Source: an uncultured Pelagibacteraceae bacterium
GTDB taxonomy: Bacteria > Pseudomonadota > Alphaproteobacteria > Pelagibacterales > Pelagibacteraceae
Length of the DNA stretch: 64,000 nucleotides
Reading direction: 5' to 3'
NCBI GenBank assembly: GCA_902611265.1
Contig: CACLYY010000004.1
Location: 1 to 64,000, forward strand
Shown piece after piece: positions 1 to 8,131 of this stretch (positions within the stretch are counted from its first letter, which is position 1; every line of letters starts with the position of its first letter). A program made the translations under genes and the position numbers. Under the pieces are notes generated by a model. It saw only the letters and a program-made list of their open reading frames with translations, was not told where the DNA came from and did no database searches.

Positions 1-1122
1 AACCTGATCTCCCCATTTAAATGCCATTTCACAACTAGCCAAGTAAAATTCCCACATTCTAAAAAATTTTTCGTCAAACATGTTTAAAACTGTATCTTTT
101 TTTGATAAAAATCTTTCTTTCCAGTTCCGGAGGGTATGGGCATAGTGCATCCTAAGGACCTCTATGTCAGAAACAATTAGTCCAGATCTTTCAATAGGTT
201 TTGCAATCTCACTTAAGCTAGGTGTATAACCACCAGGAAAAATATACTTTTGTATCCATGGTTGTGGATCTCTTGGTGGCATAGAAGAACCAATTGTATG
301 TATTAGAGCTATTCCTTTTTCATTCAAAAGCTTAAAGACTTTATTAAAATAGGTTTTATAAAAATTTCTACCAACATGCTCAAACATTCCAACACTAACG
401 ACTCTATCAAACTTCTCATTTAATTGCCTATAATCAATAAGTTTAAAGTCTACCTGATTAGATAGATTCATTTCTTTAGCTTTATTCTTACTGTATTCAA
501 ATTGGTTTTCTGACAATGTAATACCTGTAACATTGGCATTTGTCTCTTTTGCTATTGCTATTGCTAATGTTCCCCATCCTGAACCAATATCTAAAACTTT
601 TTGATTAGGCTGAATATTTAATTTTTTTATAATATGATGTATCTTATTATTTTGTGCTTGTTCAAGCGTATCATCATTATTTTTAAAGTATGCACAAGAA
701 TATTGTCTATTTTCATCTAAAAATAAATCATAAAGTTTTTCAGATATGTCATAATGATGTGCAACATTTTCTTTTGACTTAACAATTTTATTTAAATTTG
801 TAATATATCCAAATGTGCCTCTTATTTTTTTAATAAATGCTCCATAAGAATTTATATTTCCTCTACCAATATTTTTAAAAGCTAAATCTAGAAACTCAGT
901 TAGTGTGCCATTCTCTATTACTAAAGACCCATCCATGTAAGCTTCACCAAAATACAGATCAGGGTTTATGAGCAATTTTTGCATTAATTTTTGATCAAGT
1001 AGTTTTATAACAATTGGTTTTTGTTTTATTGGCTTACCGATTACATACTTTTTGGAATTTGAGTCTATAAGTTCAAAGCCATCATCTTTAAATAAATTAT
1101 TTAAAAAACTTACTAAACTCAT
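1..1122 (-). CDS. cfa: Cyclopropane-fatty-acyl-phospholipid synthase (3' end outside window)
   Basis: Transfers a methylene group from S-adenosylmethionine to the double bond of membrane phospholipid acyl chains. The visible 374 codons begin at an ATG at 1122 and run off the left edge with no stop. Residues 45-80 carry the family N-terminal segment with YFGEAYMDG; then come the SAM-binding motif LDIGSGWGTLAIAIA and the VVSVGMFEHVG segment, followed by MPPRDPQPWIQKYIFPGG, all typical of CFA synthases. It starts 1 nt after the stop of the DapA-like gene, so the two are very probably cotranscribed. Only the extreme C-terminus is missing. The family call is firm; the exact lipid product (cyclopropane or another methylated acyl chain) is inferred. 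Confidence 0.9.
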   Translation of the reverse strand, partial: MSLVSFLNNLFKDDGFELIDSNSKKYVIGKPIKQKPIVIKLLDQKLMQKLLINPDLYFGEAYMDGSLVIENGTLTEFLDLAFKNIGRGNINSYGAFIKKIRGTFGYITNLNKIVKSKENVAHHYDISEKLYDLFLDENRQYSCAYFKNNDDTLEQAQNNKIHHIIKKLNIQPNQKVLDIGSGWGTLAIAIAKETNANVTGITLSENQFEYSKNKAKEMNLSNQVDFKLIDYRQLNEKFDRVVSVGMFEHVGRNFYKTYFNKVFKLLNEKGIALIHTIGSSMPPRDPQPWIQKYIFPGGYTPSLSEIAKPIERSGLIVSDIEVLRMHYAHTLRNWKERFLSKKDTVLNMFDEKFFRMWEFYLASCEMAFKWGDQV

Positions 1123-1123
1123 T

Positions 1124-2008
1124 TTATGCTGCTTTTAATATCTCCATATTAAAATTAAGTTTTTCTAGGATTGAAAATAAATCTTTTTTTTCTGCTTCAT
1201 CTAATAATTTTAATGGAGGCAAAAGATTTTCATAAATTGAATTTTTTTCTGCCATTAAAGTATGAAGACCTGAAATTAAGTTATATTTATCAAAAGACAT
1301 TCTGACATCACACAAGTGTTGATTTGAAGATAATTCTTTATTACTATGGAAATTATCGTAAATTTTCCTTGCTAAGTGACCAGTAACATTTGTTGTTGCA
1401 GTAATTACACCATGACATCCTAATTCTAATCCTTTTAACAATTTTGCTTCAGATCCAGGAAAAATTGAAAAATTTTTAATTTTAAGAGTTTCGAATAAAT
1501 TATAACTACTATCTTTAACTCCAACGATTTGATTTGGGAATTTTTTCACCAAATTTTCTACACATTGAACGCTAAATCTATATCCACAAAGCTTTTCAAA
1601 GTTATATAAAATAATTTTACAATCATTAATCTCGTTGATAATTTTAGAATAGAAATTAATCACATCTTCATCTCCATACTTATAATAAGCTGGGGGCATA
1701 ATTAAAAAATTACTAAATCCAATCGATTTAGATATTTTCATAATATTTATCGTATCAATCAAAGAATTAAGACCTGTTCCAATTAAAAATTTATTTTTGT
1801 GCCTACTTTTAGGTAACTCGTTTATTAATTGTATTTTCTCACTCAAAGATATCAGTTGAGACTGACCTGTGCTTCCAAAGAATACGACCCCATGACAACC
1901 TAGATCGATCACATTTTCAGCGTGTTTAATGGTATTTTTAACATCCAATGCTAGATTTTTATCTAGTACAGACAATCCAGCAGCATAAACACCTTTAATT
2001 TGTTCCAT
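1124..2008 (-). CDS. DapA/NanA-family aldolase (dihydrodipicolinate synthase-like)
   Basis: Class I pyruvate-type aldolase of the DHDPS / N-acetylneuraminate lyase family, about 294 residues, the usual length. The Schiff-base lysine is visible in the motif GVKDSS, the active-site tyrosine in ILYNFEK, and the substrate-carboxylate loop as FFGSTGQS near residue 45. A TTG codon in frame lies 6 nt upstream (2014), but the ATG at 2008 is the more natural start. It is unlikely to be the lysine-pathway DapA: it lies next to cfa rather than lysine genes, and the usual YNxPxRT segment is altered to YNFEKLCGYRF. The substrate is unknown; lyase activity on a 2-keto-3-deoxy acid or sialic-acid-like sugar is possible. 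Confidence 0.8.
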   Translation of the reverse strand: MEQIKGVYAAGLSVLDKNLALDVKNTIKHAENVIDLGCHGVVFFGSTGQSQLISLSEKIQLINELPKSRHKNKFLIGTGLNSLIDTINIMKISKSIGFSNFLIMPPAYYKYGDEDVINFYSKIINEINDCKIILYNFEKLCGYRFSVQCVENLVKKFPNQIVGVKDSSYNLFETLKIKNFSIFPGSEAKLLKGLELGCHGVITATTNVTGHLARKIYDNFHSNKELSSNQHLCDVRMSFDKYNLISGLHTLMAEKNSIYENLLPPLKLLDEAEKKDLFSILEKLNFNMEILKAA

Positions 2009-2056
2009 AGTCAAAATTTATATAAAAATACAAATTAGTAAAGGTTATAAAAACAT

Positions 2057-3010
2057 ATGAATATTCTTGTAATACAAAACCGTATGGGTATTGGGGATAT
2101 GGTAATTTTTCTACCTTTTATTCAAGCTATAGCTAATAAGTATAATTCACCTGTCACTCTTTTAATAAAAGCGAGCACAAAAGCTGAAGAATATACAAAA
2201 AATTTAAATTATATAAAAAAAATAATTTATTTAAGGAGAGAGAATAAAAATGATCTTCACAGTGGTCTGTCTGGTTTTTTTAATTTAAAAAATGAGATAA
2301 AGAAATATTCATTTGATAAAGTATTTATTTTTAATTCATCATTAAGGTATAGACTTGTTTGCAAAATTGCGGGCATAAAAGATATATATCAATATCCATT
2401 ATTCAAAAAAAAAGAGCAACATATTATTAGGGCTGCTCAAAAATTATTAGAGAAGATCGACTTGCGAGTTGCAAGTAATCCTCAAATTGAAATGAATGAA
2501 AATTCAATTCAAATAGCTATTCAAAAGTTCAAAATTTTGAACAGCAAAATGAATATTTTATTAGGTATTGGAGGTTCAGGTCCATCAAAAAGAATACCAG
2601 CAGACAAATTTAAAAAATTTATTAATTTGATTAATAAAGATCATGAATGTAATTTTTATTTAGCGACTGGTAAAAATGAGGAAGAACAAATTATTCTTAA
2701 AGATATACTATCTTCACATAAAGATTTATGTGTAGCTTTAGACAATTATACAATATCAGAGATTTTACCTATTATAAAATGTTGTAGAATATCAATATGT
2801 AACGACTCAAGTTTTAGCCACCTTTCTGCTGCTTTAAATGTTCCTACGATAGTTTTAATGAGTGATACACCTTTGATATACGGCAGTTATAGTCCAAACA
2901 TGTATCCAATAGTTCCTGATGGAATTGAAAATGTTTCACATAATTCAAGAGGTAAAGAAAAAATAAATCCAGAGAAAATTTATAATAAATTTAAATCAAT
3001 TATTAGCTAA
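2057..3010 (+). CDS. Glycosyltransferase family 9 (heptosyltransferase-like)
   Basis: GT9 / ADP-heptose:LPS heptosyltransferase-like enzyme of 317 residues, with the GT-B fold expected. The N-terminus NRMGIGDMVIFLPFI carries the GD motif of the acceptor-side Rossmann domain. The donor-binding half has LLGIGGSGPSKRIP near residue 170 and the conserved CNDSSFSHLSAALNVPTI near residue 245, matching the D(S/T)xxxHxAxAxxxP pattern of the family. It probably adds a sugar to lipopolysaccharide core or another surface glycan. It stands alone, divergent from the aldolase gene, and its last 8 nt overlap the convergent J-domain gene. The sugar donor cannot be deduced. Confidence 0.82.
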   Translation: MNILVIQNRMGIGDMVIFLPFIQAIANKYNSPVTLLIKASTKAEEYTKNLNYIKKIIYLRRENKNDLHSGLSGFFNLKNEIKKYSFDKVFIFNSSLRYRLVCKIAGIKDIYQYPLFKKKEQHIIRAAQKLLEKIDLRVASNPQIEMNENSIQIAIQKFKILNSKMNILLGIGGSGPSKRIPADKFKKFINLINKDHECNFYLATGKNEEEQIILKDILSSHKDLCVALDNYTISEILPIIKCCRISICNDSSFSHLSAALNVPTIVLMSDTPLIYGSYSPNMYPIVPDGIENVSHNSRGKEKINPEKIYNKFKSIIS

Positions 3011-3512
3011 TATTTTTAATTACTATTTCTTTTGCTTCATTTACAATTGAGGCTAATCTTGTCAATTCAGGACTTACATCAGGGTGAATTTTTTTCATAA
3101 TAGATTTATAAGACTTCATAACTTGGTCCTTTGTATATTTAATATTTGGTTTTAAATTTAAAATTCGATACGCTTCATCTAAAGATATGCTCTGTTTATT
3201 TACAGATTGATTAAAGTTATTAAAATTAAATCTTCCTGAATTTCTTAAAACCCTAAAAAGTCCCCATAACCTAAAAAGTTGAAATAAAGATATTCCTGCC
3301 TTTGTTTTAATTAATGGTAACACTGCGAGCACGAAAGGTAATGAAAATATATATCTTCCAGCATAAGCCATTACGATTGCTAAAACTATTGCAGATAAAA
3401 TAATTAATATTCTTATAAATTTTGAAATTTTTTTTGCGGAAGTTCTAGCAAACCAGGTTAGAAGAACATATACAACGACAAAAATGATAAGTGTTATAAA
3501 AAAAATATTCAT
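3003..3512 (-). CDS. Membrane-anchored J-domain protein (DnaJ/TIM14-like)
   Basis: Small 169-residue protein with hydrophobic segments at about residues 1-18 and 32-70 and a C-terminal J-domain at about residues 110-168. The J-domain keeps the HPD tripeptide (KKIHPDVSPE) needed to stimulate Hsp70 ATPase, preceded by the helix II sequence DQVMKSYKSIMKK. This layout of membrane segments followed by a terminal J-domain resembles mitochondrial Pam18/TIM14 and its alphaproteobacterial relatives rather than soluble DnaJ, since there are no G/F or zinc-finger regions. It probably recruits DnaK to the inner membrane; the client is unknown. The gene is convergent with the GT9 gene (8-nt overlap) and divergent from ptrB 16 nt away. 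Confidence 0.85.
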   Translation of the reverse strand: MNIFFITLIIFVVVYVLLTWFARTSAKKISKFIRILIILSAIVLAIVMAYAGRYIFSLPFVLAVLPLIKTKAGISLFQLFRLWGLFRVLRNSGRFNFNNFNQSVNKQSISLDEAYRILNLKPNIKYTKDQVMKSYKSIMKKIHPDVSPELTRLASIVNEAKEIVIKNIS

Positions 3513-3528
3513 ATATTAATTAATCAAT

Positions 3529-5604
3529 ATGAAACTACCACAGCTTGAAAAGAAACCTGAAATAAAATCTTGTCACAATAAGAGTTGGACAGATGATTAT
3601 AGTTGGATACATCAATCGAATATTTTAGAAGTTCTAAAAGATAGCTCAAAACTTTTACCTGATGTTAGAAAGTATTTAGAGGATGAAAATGATTATTTTG
3701 CAAATCAAATGAGAGATACAAAGAATATTCAAAAAATTCTTTTTGATGAAATCAAAGCAAGAATTAAATTGGACGATGAATCATTGCCTTATAAAGATAA
3801 AAATTACGAATATTGGACGAAAACTACTGCAAAGGGAAATTACTCAATTAAATTAAGAAAAAAAATTGGTGAAGAAAAAGTTGAAGAAATATGGAATGGA
3901 GATCAAGAGAAAGAAAAACTAAAAACAGAATACTTTGGCTTAGGTGACTTAGAAGTAAGTTTTAATGACAAGTATCTCGGTTATTCTTTAGATTTAAAAG
4001 GTTCTGAGTACTACACTATTTATATTAGAGACATCAAATCGGGAAAATTAGTTACTGAAAAAATTGAAGAAACTAGTGGAAGTATAGAGTTTAGCTTAGA
4101 TGATAAATTTATTTTTTATTCTAAATTGGACGAACATCATAGACCTAGAACAATTTACAGACATAAAATTGGTACATCTGTTAAAGAAGACCTGTTAATT
4201 TTTGAGGAAAAAAGTGAAGCTTTTACTGTAAGTATTGGTCTAACTTCTGATGAAAAATATTTTATAATTTCAAGTTCTGATCATAATACCTCTGAACAGT
4301 ATTTTTTTAAGATAGATGAAATTGTTCCAAAACCTCAATTAATTCAGGAAAGGCAAAGAGGAATAATTTACTCTGTAAATTCATGGAATAATTTTTTTTA
4401 CAAACATACGAATGAAAATGCTGAAGATTTTAAAATTGACAGATGTGATAATTTAATAAAACAAAAATGGGAACCATTTATTCAAGCTAAAGAAGAAGTT
4501 TTAATTGGAGGTTTAGTATTTTTAAATAATTGGATAATAAGATCAGAAACATCAAACGCACTTGGTAAAATTATTTTAAGAGATCCTAAAACTAGCAAAG
4601 AGGAGGAAATAAAGTTTAGTGATGAGGAGGTAATTGTACCAAGTATATCTTTGACCAAAAAAGATAAAAATACAGATGAAGTATATCTGTCATACTCTTC
4701 TCCTAAAACACCAGGAAGAACTTTTTTATATAATTTAAAATCAAAAGACAAAACACTTGTTAAAGAACAAGAAATTCCATCTGGACACAATCCAGATAAC
4801 TATATAGTTGAACGTATAGAATGCCCATCACATGATGGAAGAATGGTTCCAATAACTATTACAAGACATAAAGATACTGCTTTAGACGGATCATCAAATC
4901 TTTTACTATACGGCTATGGATCATATGGAAATTCAATGTCTCCAGGTTTCTCTTCTACTCGTTTAAGTTTAATAAATAGAAATATAATTTGGGTAACAGC
5001 ACATATCAGAGGAGGAATGGAAAGAGGTATGAAATGGTGGAAAGAAGGAAAGCTTTTAAATAAAAAAAACACTTTTGAAGATTATATTGCTGTTGGAAAA
5101 TACTTAATTGAAAAAAAATATACCTCTCAAGGTAAAATAATAGGTATGGGTGGTTCAGCAGGTGGACTACTTATGGGAGCGGTAGTAAATCAAATGCCAG
5201 AGCTATTTTTAGGAATAATAATGGCTGTTCCATTTGTAGATTCATTAACAACTAATCTTGACCATTCACTTCCTTTAACAGTTGGAGAATTTGATGAATT
5301 TGGAAATGCAAAAGATAATAAAGATCATTTTGATTATATTTATTCGTATGCTCCATACAACAATATCAAAAAAATGGATTATCCAAATATTTTAATCACA
5401 ACAAGTCTTAGCGATAATAGGGTTCTTTTTGATGAACCAGCAAAATTTACTGCAAAGTTAAGAGATTATAAAACAGACAATAATTTACTACTTTTAAAAA
5501 CTGAAATGAATGCTGGTCATGGAGGAAAATCAGGAAGAGATGGTGCTATAGAGGAAATAGCTCTCGATTATGCTTTTGCATTAAAAATTGCTAAAAAAAT
5601 TTAA
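3529..5604 (+). CDS. ptrB: Oligopeptidase B (prolyl oligopeptidase family S9A)
   Basis: Cytoplasmic serine peptidase that cleaves short peptides after basic residues. At 691 residues it has the usual PtrB length: an N-terminal region, a seven-bladed propeller to about residue 420, and a C-terminal alpha/beta hydrolase domain. The catalytic triad is visible: Ser543 in GMGGSAGG, Asp629 in TSLSDNRV and His664 in NAGHGGKSGR. The conserved HIRGG loop (TAHIRGGMERG) and YGSYG motif also fit. No signal peptide is seen. It is monocistronic as far as the spacing shows, with about 100 nt before hsp20. Peptide scavenging and turnover is the likely role. Confidence 0.93.
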   Translation: MKLPQLEKKPEIKSCHNKSWTDDYSWIHQSNILEVLKDSSKLLPDVRKYLEDENDYFANQMRDTKNIQKILFDEIKARIKLDDESLPYKDKNYEYWTKTTAKGNYSIKLRKKIGEEKVEEIWNGDQEKEKLKTEYFGLGDLEVSFNDKYLGYSLDLKGSEYYTIYIRDIKSGKLVTEKIEETSGSIEFSLDDKFIFYSKLDEHHRPRTIYRHKIGTSVKEDLLIFEEKSEAFTVSIGLTSDEKYFIISSSDHNTSEQYFFKIDEIVPKPQLIQERQRGIIYSVNSWNNFFYKHTNENAEDFKIDRCDNLIKQKWEPFIQAKEEVLIGGLVFLNNWIIRSETSNALGKIILRDPKTSKEEEIKFSDEEVIVPSISLTKKDKNTDEVYLSYSSPKTPGRTFLYNLKSKDKTLVKEQEIPSGHNPDNYIVERIECPSHDGRMVPITITRHKDTALDGSSNLLLYGYGSYGNSMSPGFSSTRLSLINRNIIWVTAHIRGGMERGMKWWKEGKLLNKKNTFEDYIAVGKYLIEKKYTSQGKIIGMGGSAGGLLMGAVVNQMPELFLGIIMAVPFVDSLTTNLDHSLPLTVGEFDEFGNAKDNKDHFDYIYSYAPYNNIKKMDYPNILITTSLSDNRVLFDEPAKFTAKLRDYKTDNNLLLLKTEMNAGHGGKSGRDGAIEEIALDYAFALKIAKKI

Positions 5605-5613
5605 TTTATTTAG

Positions 5614-5643
5614 CATTGAATTTTTAGAATTAGTTACCATATA
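5614..5643 (+). promoter_or_regulatory. Candidate heat-shock (RpoH-type) promoter of hsp20
   Basis: The block CATTGAA at 5614-5620 and CCATATA at 5637-5643, 16 nt apart, resembles the sigma-32 pattern CTTGAAA / CCCCAT-T-. The same bases can be read as a weaker sigma-70 promoter (TTGAAT, 18 nt, TATAAA). Initiation would fall at about 5650, exactly where the leader hairpins begin, giving a leader of about 55 nt. This is inference from motif position only. Confidence 0.45.
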
Positions 5644-5648
5644 AACTT

Positions 5649-5700
5649 TGTAAGTCGCCTAATGGGGCTTACATAAATTAACTTGCTTAAACAAAGGAGT
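5649..5700 (+). ncRNA. ROSE-like RNA thermometer in the hsp20 leader
   Basis: Two hairpins fill the leader. The first is 5649-5673, with GTAAG/CTTAC flanking a C-rich/G-rich stem and a TAAT loop. The second is 5681-5700: ACTTGCTT pairs with AAGGAGT across the loop AAACA, leaving G5685 bulged and one T-G pair. This second hairpin buries the Shine-Dalgarno AGGAG (5695-5699), which is 5 nt from the ATG, and contains the UUGCU motif that defines ROSE elements, opposite the SD with the characteristic unpaired G. ROSE elements are known upstream of small heat-shock genes in alphaproteobacteria. The leader is shorter than most described ones. Confidence 0.75.
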
Positions 5701-5704
5701 AAAT

Positions 5705-6151
5705 ATGACAAGTAAGGACCTATCAATCTTTAACTCGCTGAGACCGTTTTCAATTGGATTCGACGATATGTTTGACCAATTTGAAAATATGCTTGGTAAT
5801 GGTGGAATGACAATGCAATCAAATTATCCGCCATACAACATTAGAAAAACTGGCAAAGATAATTATTCTATTGAAGTTGCATTAGCTGGTTTTAATAAAA
5901 ATGATGTTGAAGTAGAGTTTGAAGACAATTTATTAACTGTGAGAACTAAACAGTTTAATAAGTCAGAAGATAAAAATGAGGATGGTGAAATAATTCATAA
6001 AGGAATTTCACAAAGGCAATTCGCAAGATCATTTACTATTGCAGATGATGTAAAAGTAAACGGTGCTGAACTTAAGGATGGTCTTTTAACAATTGCTTGT
6101 GAGAGAATTTTACCTGATCATAAGAAAAAAAGACTTATTGATATCAAGTAA
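5705..6151 (+). CDS. ibpA: Small heat-shock protein Hsp20 (IbpA-type chaperone)
   Basis: ATP-independent holdase chaperone of 148 residues that binds unfolding proteins. The alpha-crystallin domain spans about residues 38-140: NYSIEVALAGFNKNDVEV at its start, QRQFARSFTIADDVKV in the middle and the conserved DGLLTI near the end. An N-terminal segment of IbpA type (FDDMFDQFENM) precedes it. Expression appears controlled by both a heat-shock promoter and a ROSE-like thermometer hiding the ribosome site. A strong hairpin follows the stop. This is the only chaperone-type gene here apart from the J-domain protein. Confidence 0.93.
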   Translation: MTSKDLSIFNSLRPFSIGFDDMFDQFENMLGNGGMTMQSNYPPYNIRKTGKDNYSIEVALAGFNKNDVEVEFEDNLLTVRTKQFNKSEDKNEDGEIIHKGISQRQFARSFTIADDVKVNGAELKDGLLTIACERILPDHKKKRLIDIK

Positions 6152-6166
6152 AACATTTTAACCTTG

Positions 6167-6188
6167 CTTGTGGGGTTCGCCCCACAAG
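6167..6188. terminator. Hairpin between convergent hsp20 and lipoprotein genes
   Basis: A perfect 9-bp stem CTTGTGGGG / CCCCACAAG closes a TTCG loop, lying 15 nt past the hsp20 stop and 1 nt from the convergent lipoprotein stop. The T-run on the plus strand is only three bases, so it may act as a weak bidirectional terminator or as an mRNA 3' end stabiliser. Confidence 0.7.
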
Positions 6189-6189
6189 T

Positions 6190-6492
6190 TTAAAAACAAC
6201 CGCTAGAACTAAAAGCTATAATAGTCCCGCTAGCGTTAACTTCAAATCTTCTTTCACACGGAACACCGTATTTTTTTGTTTTATAAATTAAAACTTCATT
6301 ACCTATATCATTAACTATGTCTTCGGTAGGAGCACCTAATTCTAACTTCATTTTATTAACATCTCCTCCAACAAATAAACCGTATTTTTTATTTTCTTTT
6401 TCTGCAACTTCATCAGTTTTATTTTTAATAGTCTGACAAGCACTTGTTAAAAAAACGATTGATATTAATATTACTACGAATTTTAATTTCAT
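6190..6492 (-). CDS. Small outer-membrane lipoprotein of unknown function
   Basis: A 100-residue protein with a typical lipoprotein signal: basic N-terminus, hydrophobic core VVILISIVFL, and lipobox LTSAC with Cys19 as the predicted lipidated residue. The mature part has a VGGDVNKMKLELGAPTE stretch followed by a short beta-rich region and two cysteines (GVPCERRF and SSSGCF), which could form a disulfide in the periplasm. The G-x-P-T pattern after a short helix is reminiscent of SmpA/OmlA-type folds, but similarity is too weak to name it. Residue after the lipid cysteine is Gln, so outer-membrane sorting is expected. Confidence 0.75.
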   Translation of the reverse strand: MKLKFVVILISIVFLTSACQTIKNKTDEVAEKENKKYGLFVGGDVNKMKLELGAPTEDIVNDIGNEVLIYKTKKYGVPCERRFEVNASGTIIAFSSSGCF

Positions 6493-6631
6493 TATCTAAA
6501 CATATAACTAAAATGTGTCCAAAGATTAACTTAAAAGTTGAATAATTAATAAGTTTTCTACTAAAAATCGATTTATTTATTGTATTTATTCAGCGTAATT
6601 CTTTATTTTTACTATTAACAACACGATTCTC

Positions 6632-8131
6632 ATGAATACAAAACTAATAATATCAAAAATTTCAAAAATATACCCAGGATGTATTGCAAACGATAAAGTT
6701 TCCTTAGAATTTGGAAGCGGTAAAATATACGCTTTATTAGGGGAAAACGGTGCTGGAAAATCAACGTTAGTCAAGATTTTATCTGGGGTAGTAAAACCAG
6801 ACGAAGGAGAAGTTTTTTTAAATAATGAAAATATCAAGCTTAACTCTCCATTAGATGCAAAAAAAAATAATATTGGAATGGTTTTTCAACATTTCAATTT
6901 ATTTGAAACTTTATCTGTTTTTGAAAACTTGAGTATTGATAGTAGCAAAAAAAATGAGGAACTAAGACTCCTAGTAAATGATATTTTAAAAAAATATAAT
7001 TTCAAAATTGATTTAGATATTCCAGTTCTTAACTTATCAGCAGGTCAAAAACAAAAAGTTGAAATTATAAGATGTTTAATTAGAAATCCTAAAGTATTAA
7101 TAATGGATGAACCAACATCAGTTTTAACTGAACAAGAAACAGAAGATCTTTTCGTTTCATTAAAAAAATTCTCGAAAGAAGGAATTTTAATAATTTATAT
7201 TACACATAAATTAAAAGAGGTACTCTCACTTTGTGATGAAGTAGCAGTAATGAGAAAAGGCAAAGTTGTATCTGTGAGTAACACAAAAGAGGAAAGAATT
7301 GAGAGTTTAGCCAATAAAATGGTTGGGGAAAATCTTAGTAGTGTAAAGAAAAAAATTAATAATTTTAAAAATAGTGAAGAAATTTTAAAAATCTCGAACC
7401 TAAATTTTACAAGTGATGACCCTTATGAAACAAATTTAATAAATTTAAATTTTTCTTTAAAAAAAGGAGAATGTTTAGGAATAGCAGGAATTTCAGGAAA
7501 TGGTCAAAGTGAGCTTTTTCAAATTTTGAGTGGAGAGATAATTACTGAAAATACTTCAATAATGTTTAGACAAAAAGAAATTAGTAAACTCAATCCGAGA
7601 GAAAGACGAGAATATCTAATGGCCTTTTCACCCGAGGACCGTATTTCTCAAGCTGCAGTTCCTGAATTAAAGATTTACGAAAATGTTGCATTAAATAATT
7701 TTAAATCCTCAAATTTTTTTGAAAAGGGATTAGTGAATGAAAAAAAAATAAAAGAACACTCAAAGAAAATTCTTTCAAATTTTTCTGTTAATACTGATAA
7801 TGTTGAATTGAAAAGTCAATTTTTATCAGGCGGAAATTTGCAAAAATTAATAATAGGAAGGGAACTTATTACTTCTCCAGAACTTTTAGTGTGCTTTAAC
7901 CCAACATGGGGACTTGACGTTGGAGCAATCAATTATATTCACGAAACCCTTATAAATATAAATGAACAAGGCAAATCTTCTATAGTTATTTCAACAGATA
8001 ACGACGAACTTTTAAGATTGAGTGACAGAATTTGTGTAATTTATAAAGGGAAGTTATCCAAAATTATGGATGCAAATACAGTTACTCCTGAAAAATTAGG
8101 AGTTCTAATGGGTGGAGGCTCTATTGATTAA
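6632..8131 (+). CDS. ABC importer ATP-binding protein, BMP/nucleoside family (two ABC domains)
   Basis: Double-headed ATPase of 499 residues, as in the NupA/YufO and sugar RbsA-type importers. Domain 1 (about 1-235) has Walker A GENGAGKST, signature LSAGQKQKVEI and Walker B VLIMDEPTS. Domain 2 (about 250-495) has a degenerate Walker A (GISGNGQSEL) and a modified Walker B (LVCFNPTWGLD), while keeping the signature LSGGNLQK. Loss of canonical catalytic residues in one domain is normal for this family. It is the first gene of a four-gene unit with two permeases and a BMP-type binding protein. A possible promoter region of 139 nt separates it from the divergent lipoprotein gene. Confidence 0.92.
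   Translation: MNTKLIISKISKIYPGCIANDKVSLEFGSGKIYALLGENGAGKSTLVKILSGVVKPDEGEVFLNNENIKLNSPLDAKKNNIGMVFQHFNLFETLSVFENLSIDSSKKNEELRLLVNDILKKYNFKIDLDIPVLNLSAGQKQKVEIIRCLIRNPKVLIMDEPTSVLTEQETEDLFVSLKKFSKEGILIIYITHKLKEVLSLCDEVAVMRKGKVVSVSNTKEERIESLANKMVGENLSSVKKKINNFKNSEEILKISNLNFTSDDPYETNLINLNFSLKKGECLGIAGISGNGQSELFQILSGEIITENTSIMFRQKEISKLNPRERREYLMAFSPEDRISQAAVPELKIYENVALNNFKSSNFFEKGLVNEKKIKEHSKKILSNFSVNTDNVELKSQFLSGGNLQKLIIGRELITSPELLVCFNPTWGLDVGAINYIHETLININEQGKSSIVISTDNDELLRLSDRICVIYKGKLSKIMDANTVTPEKLGVLMGGGSID

Noticed and set aside
6493-6631. 139-nt region upstream of the BMP importer as a regulatory site
   Set aside because: AT-rich with no convincing palindromic operator, paired promoter boxes or RNA fold that I could support.
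7861-7950. Degenerate Walker motifs in the second ABC domain of the importer ATPase as a broken gene
   Set aside because: One degenerate nucleotide site is normal for the double-headed BMP/sugar importer ATPases; the frame is intact.
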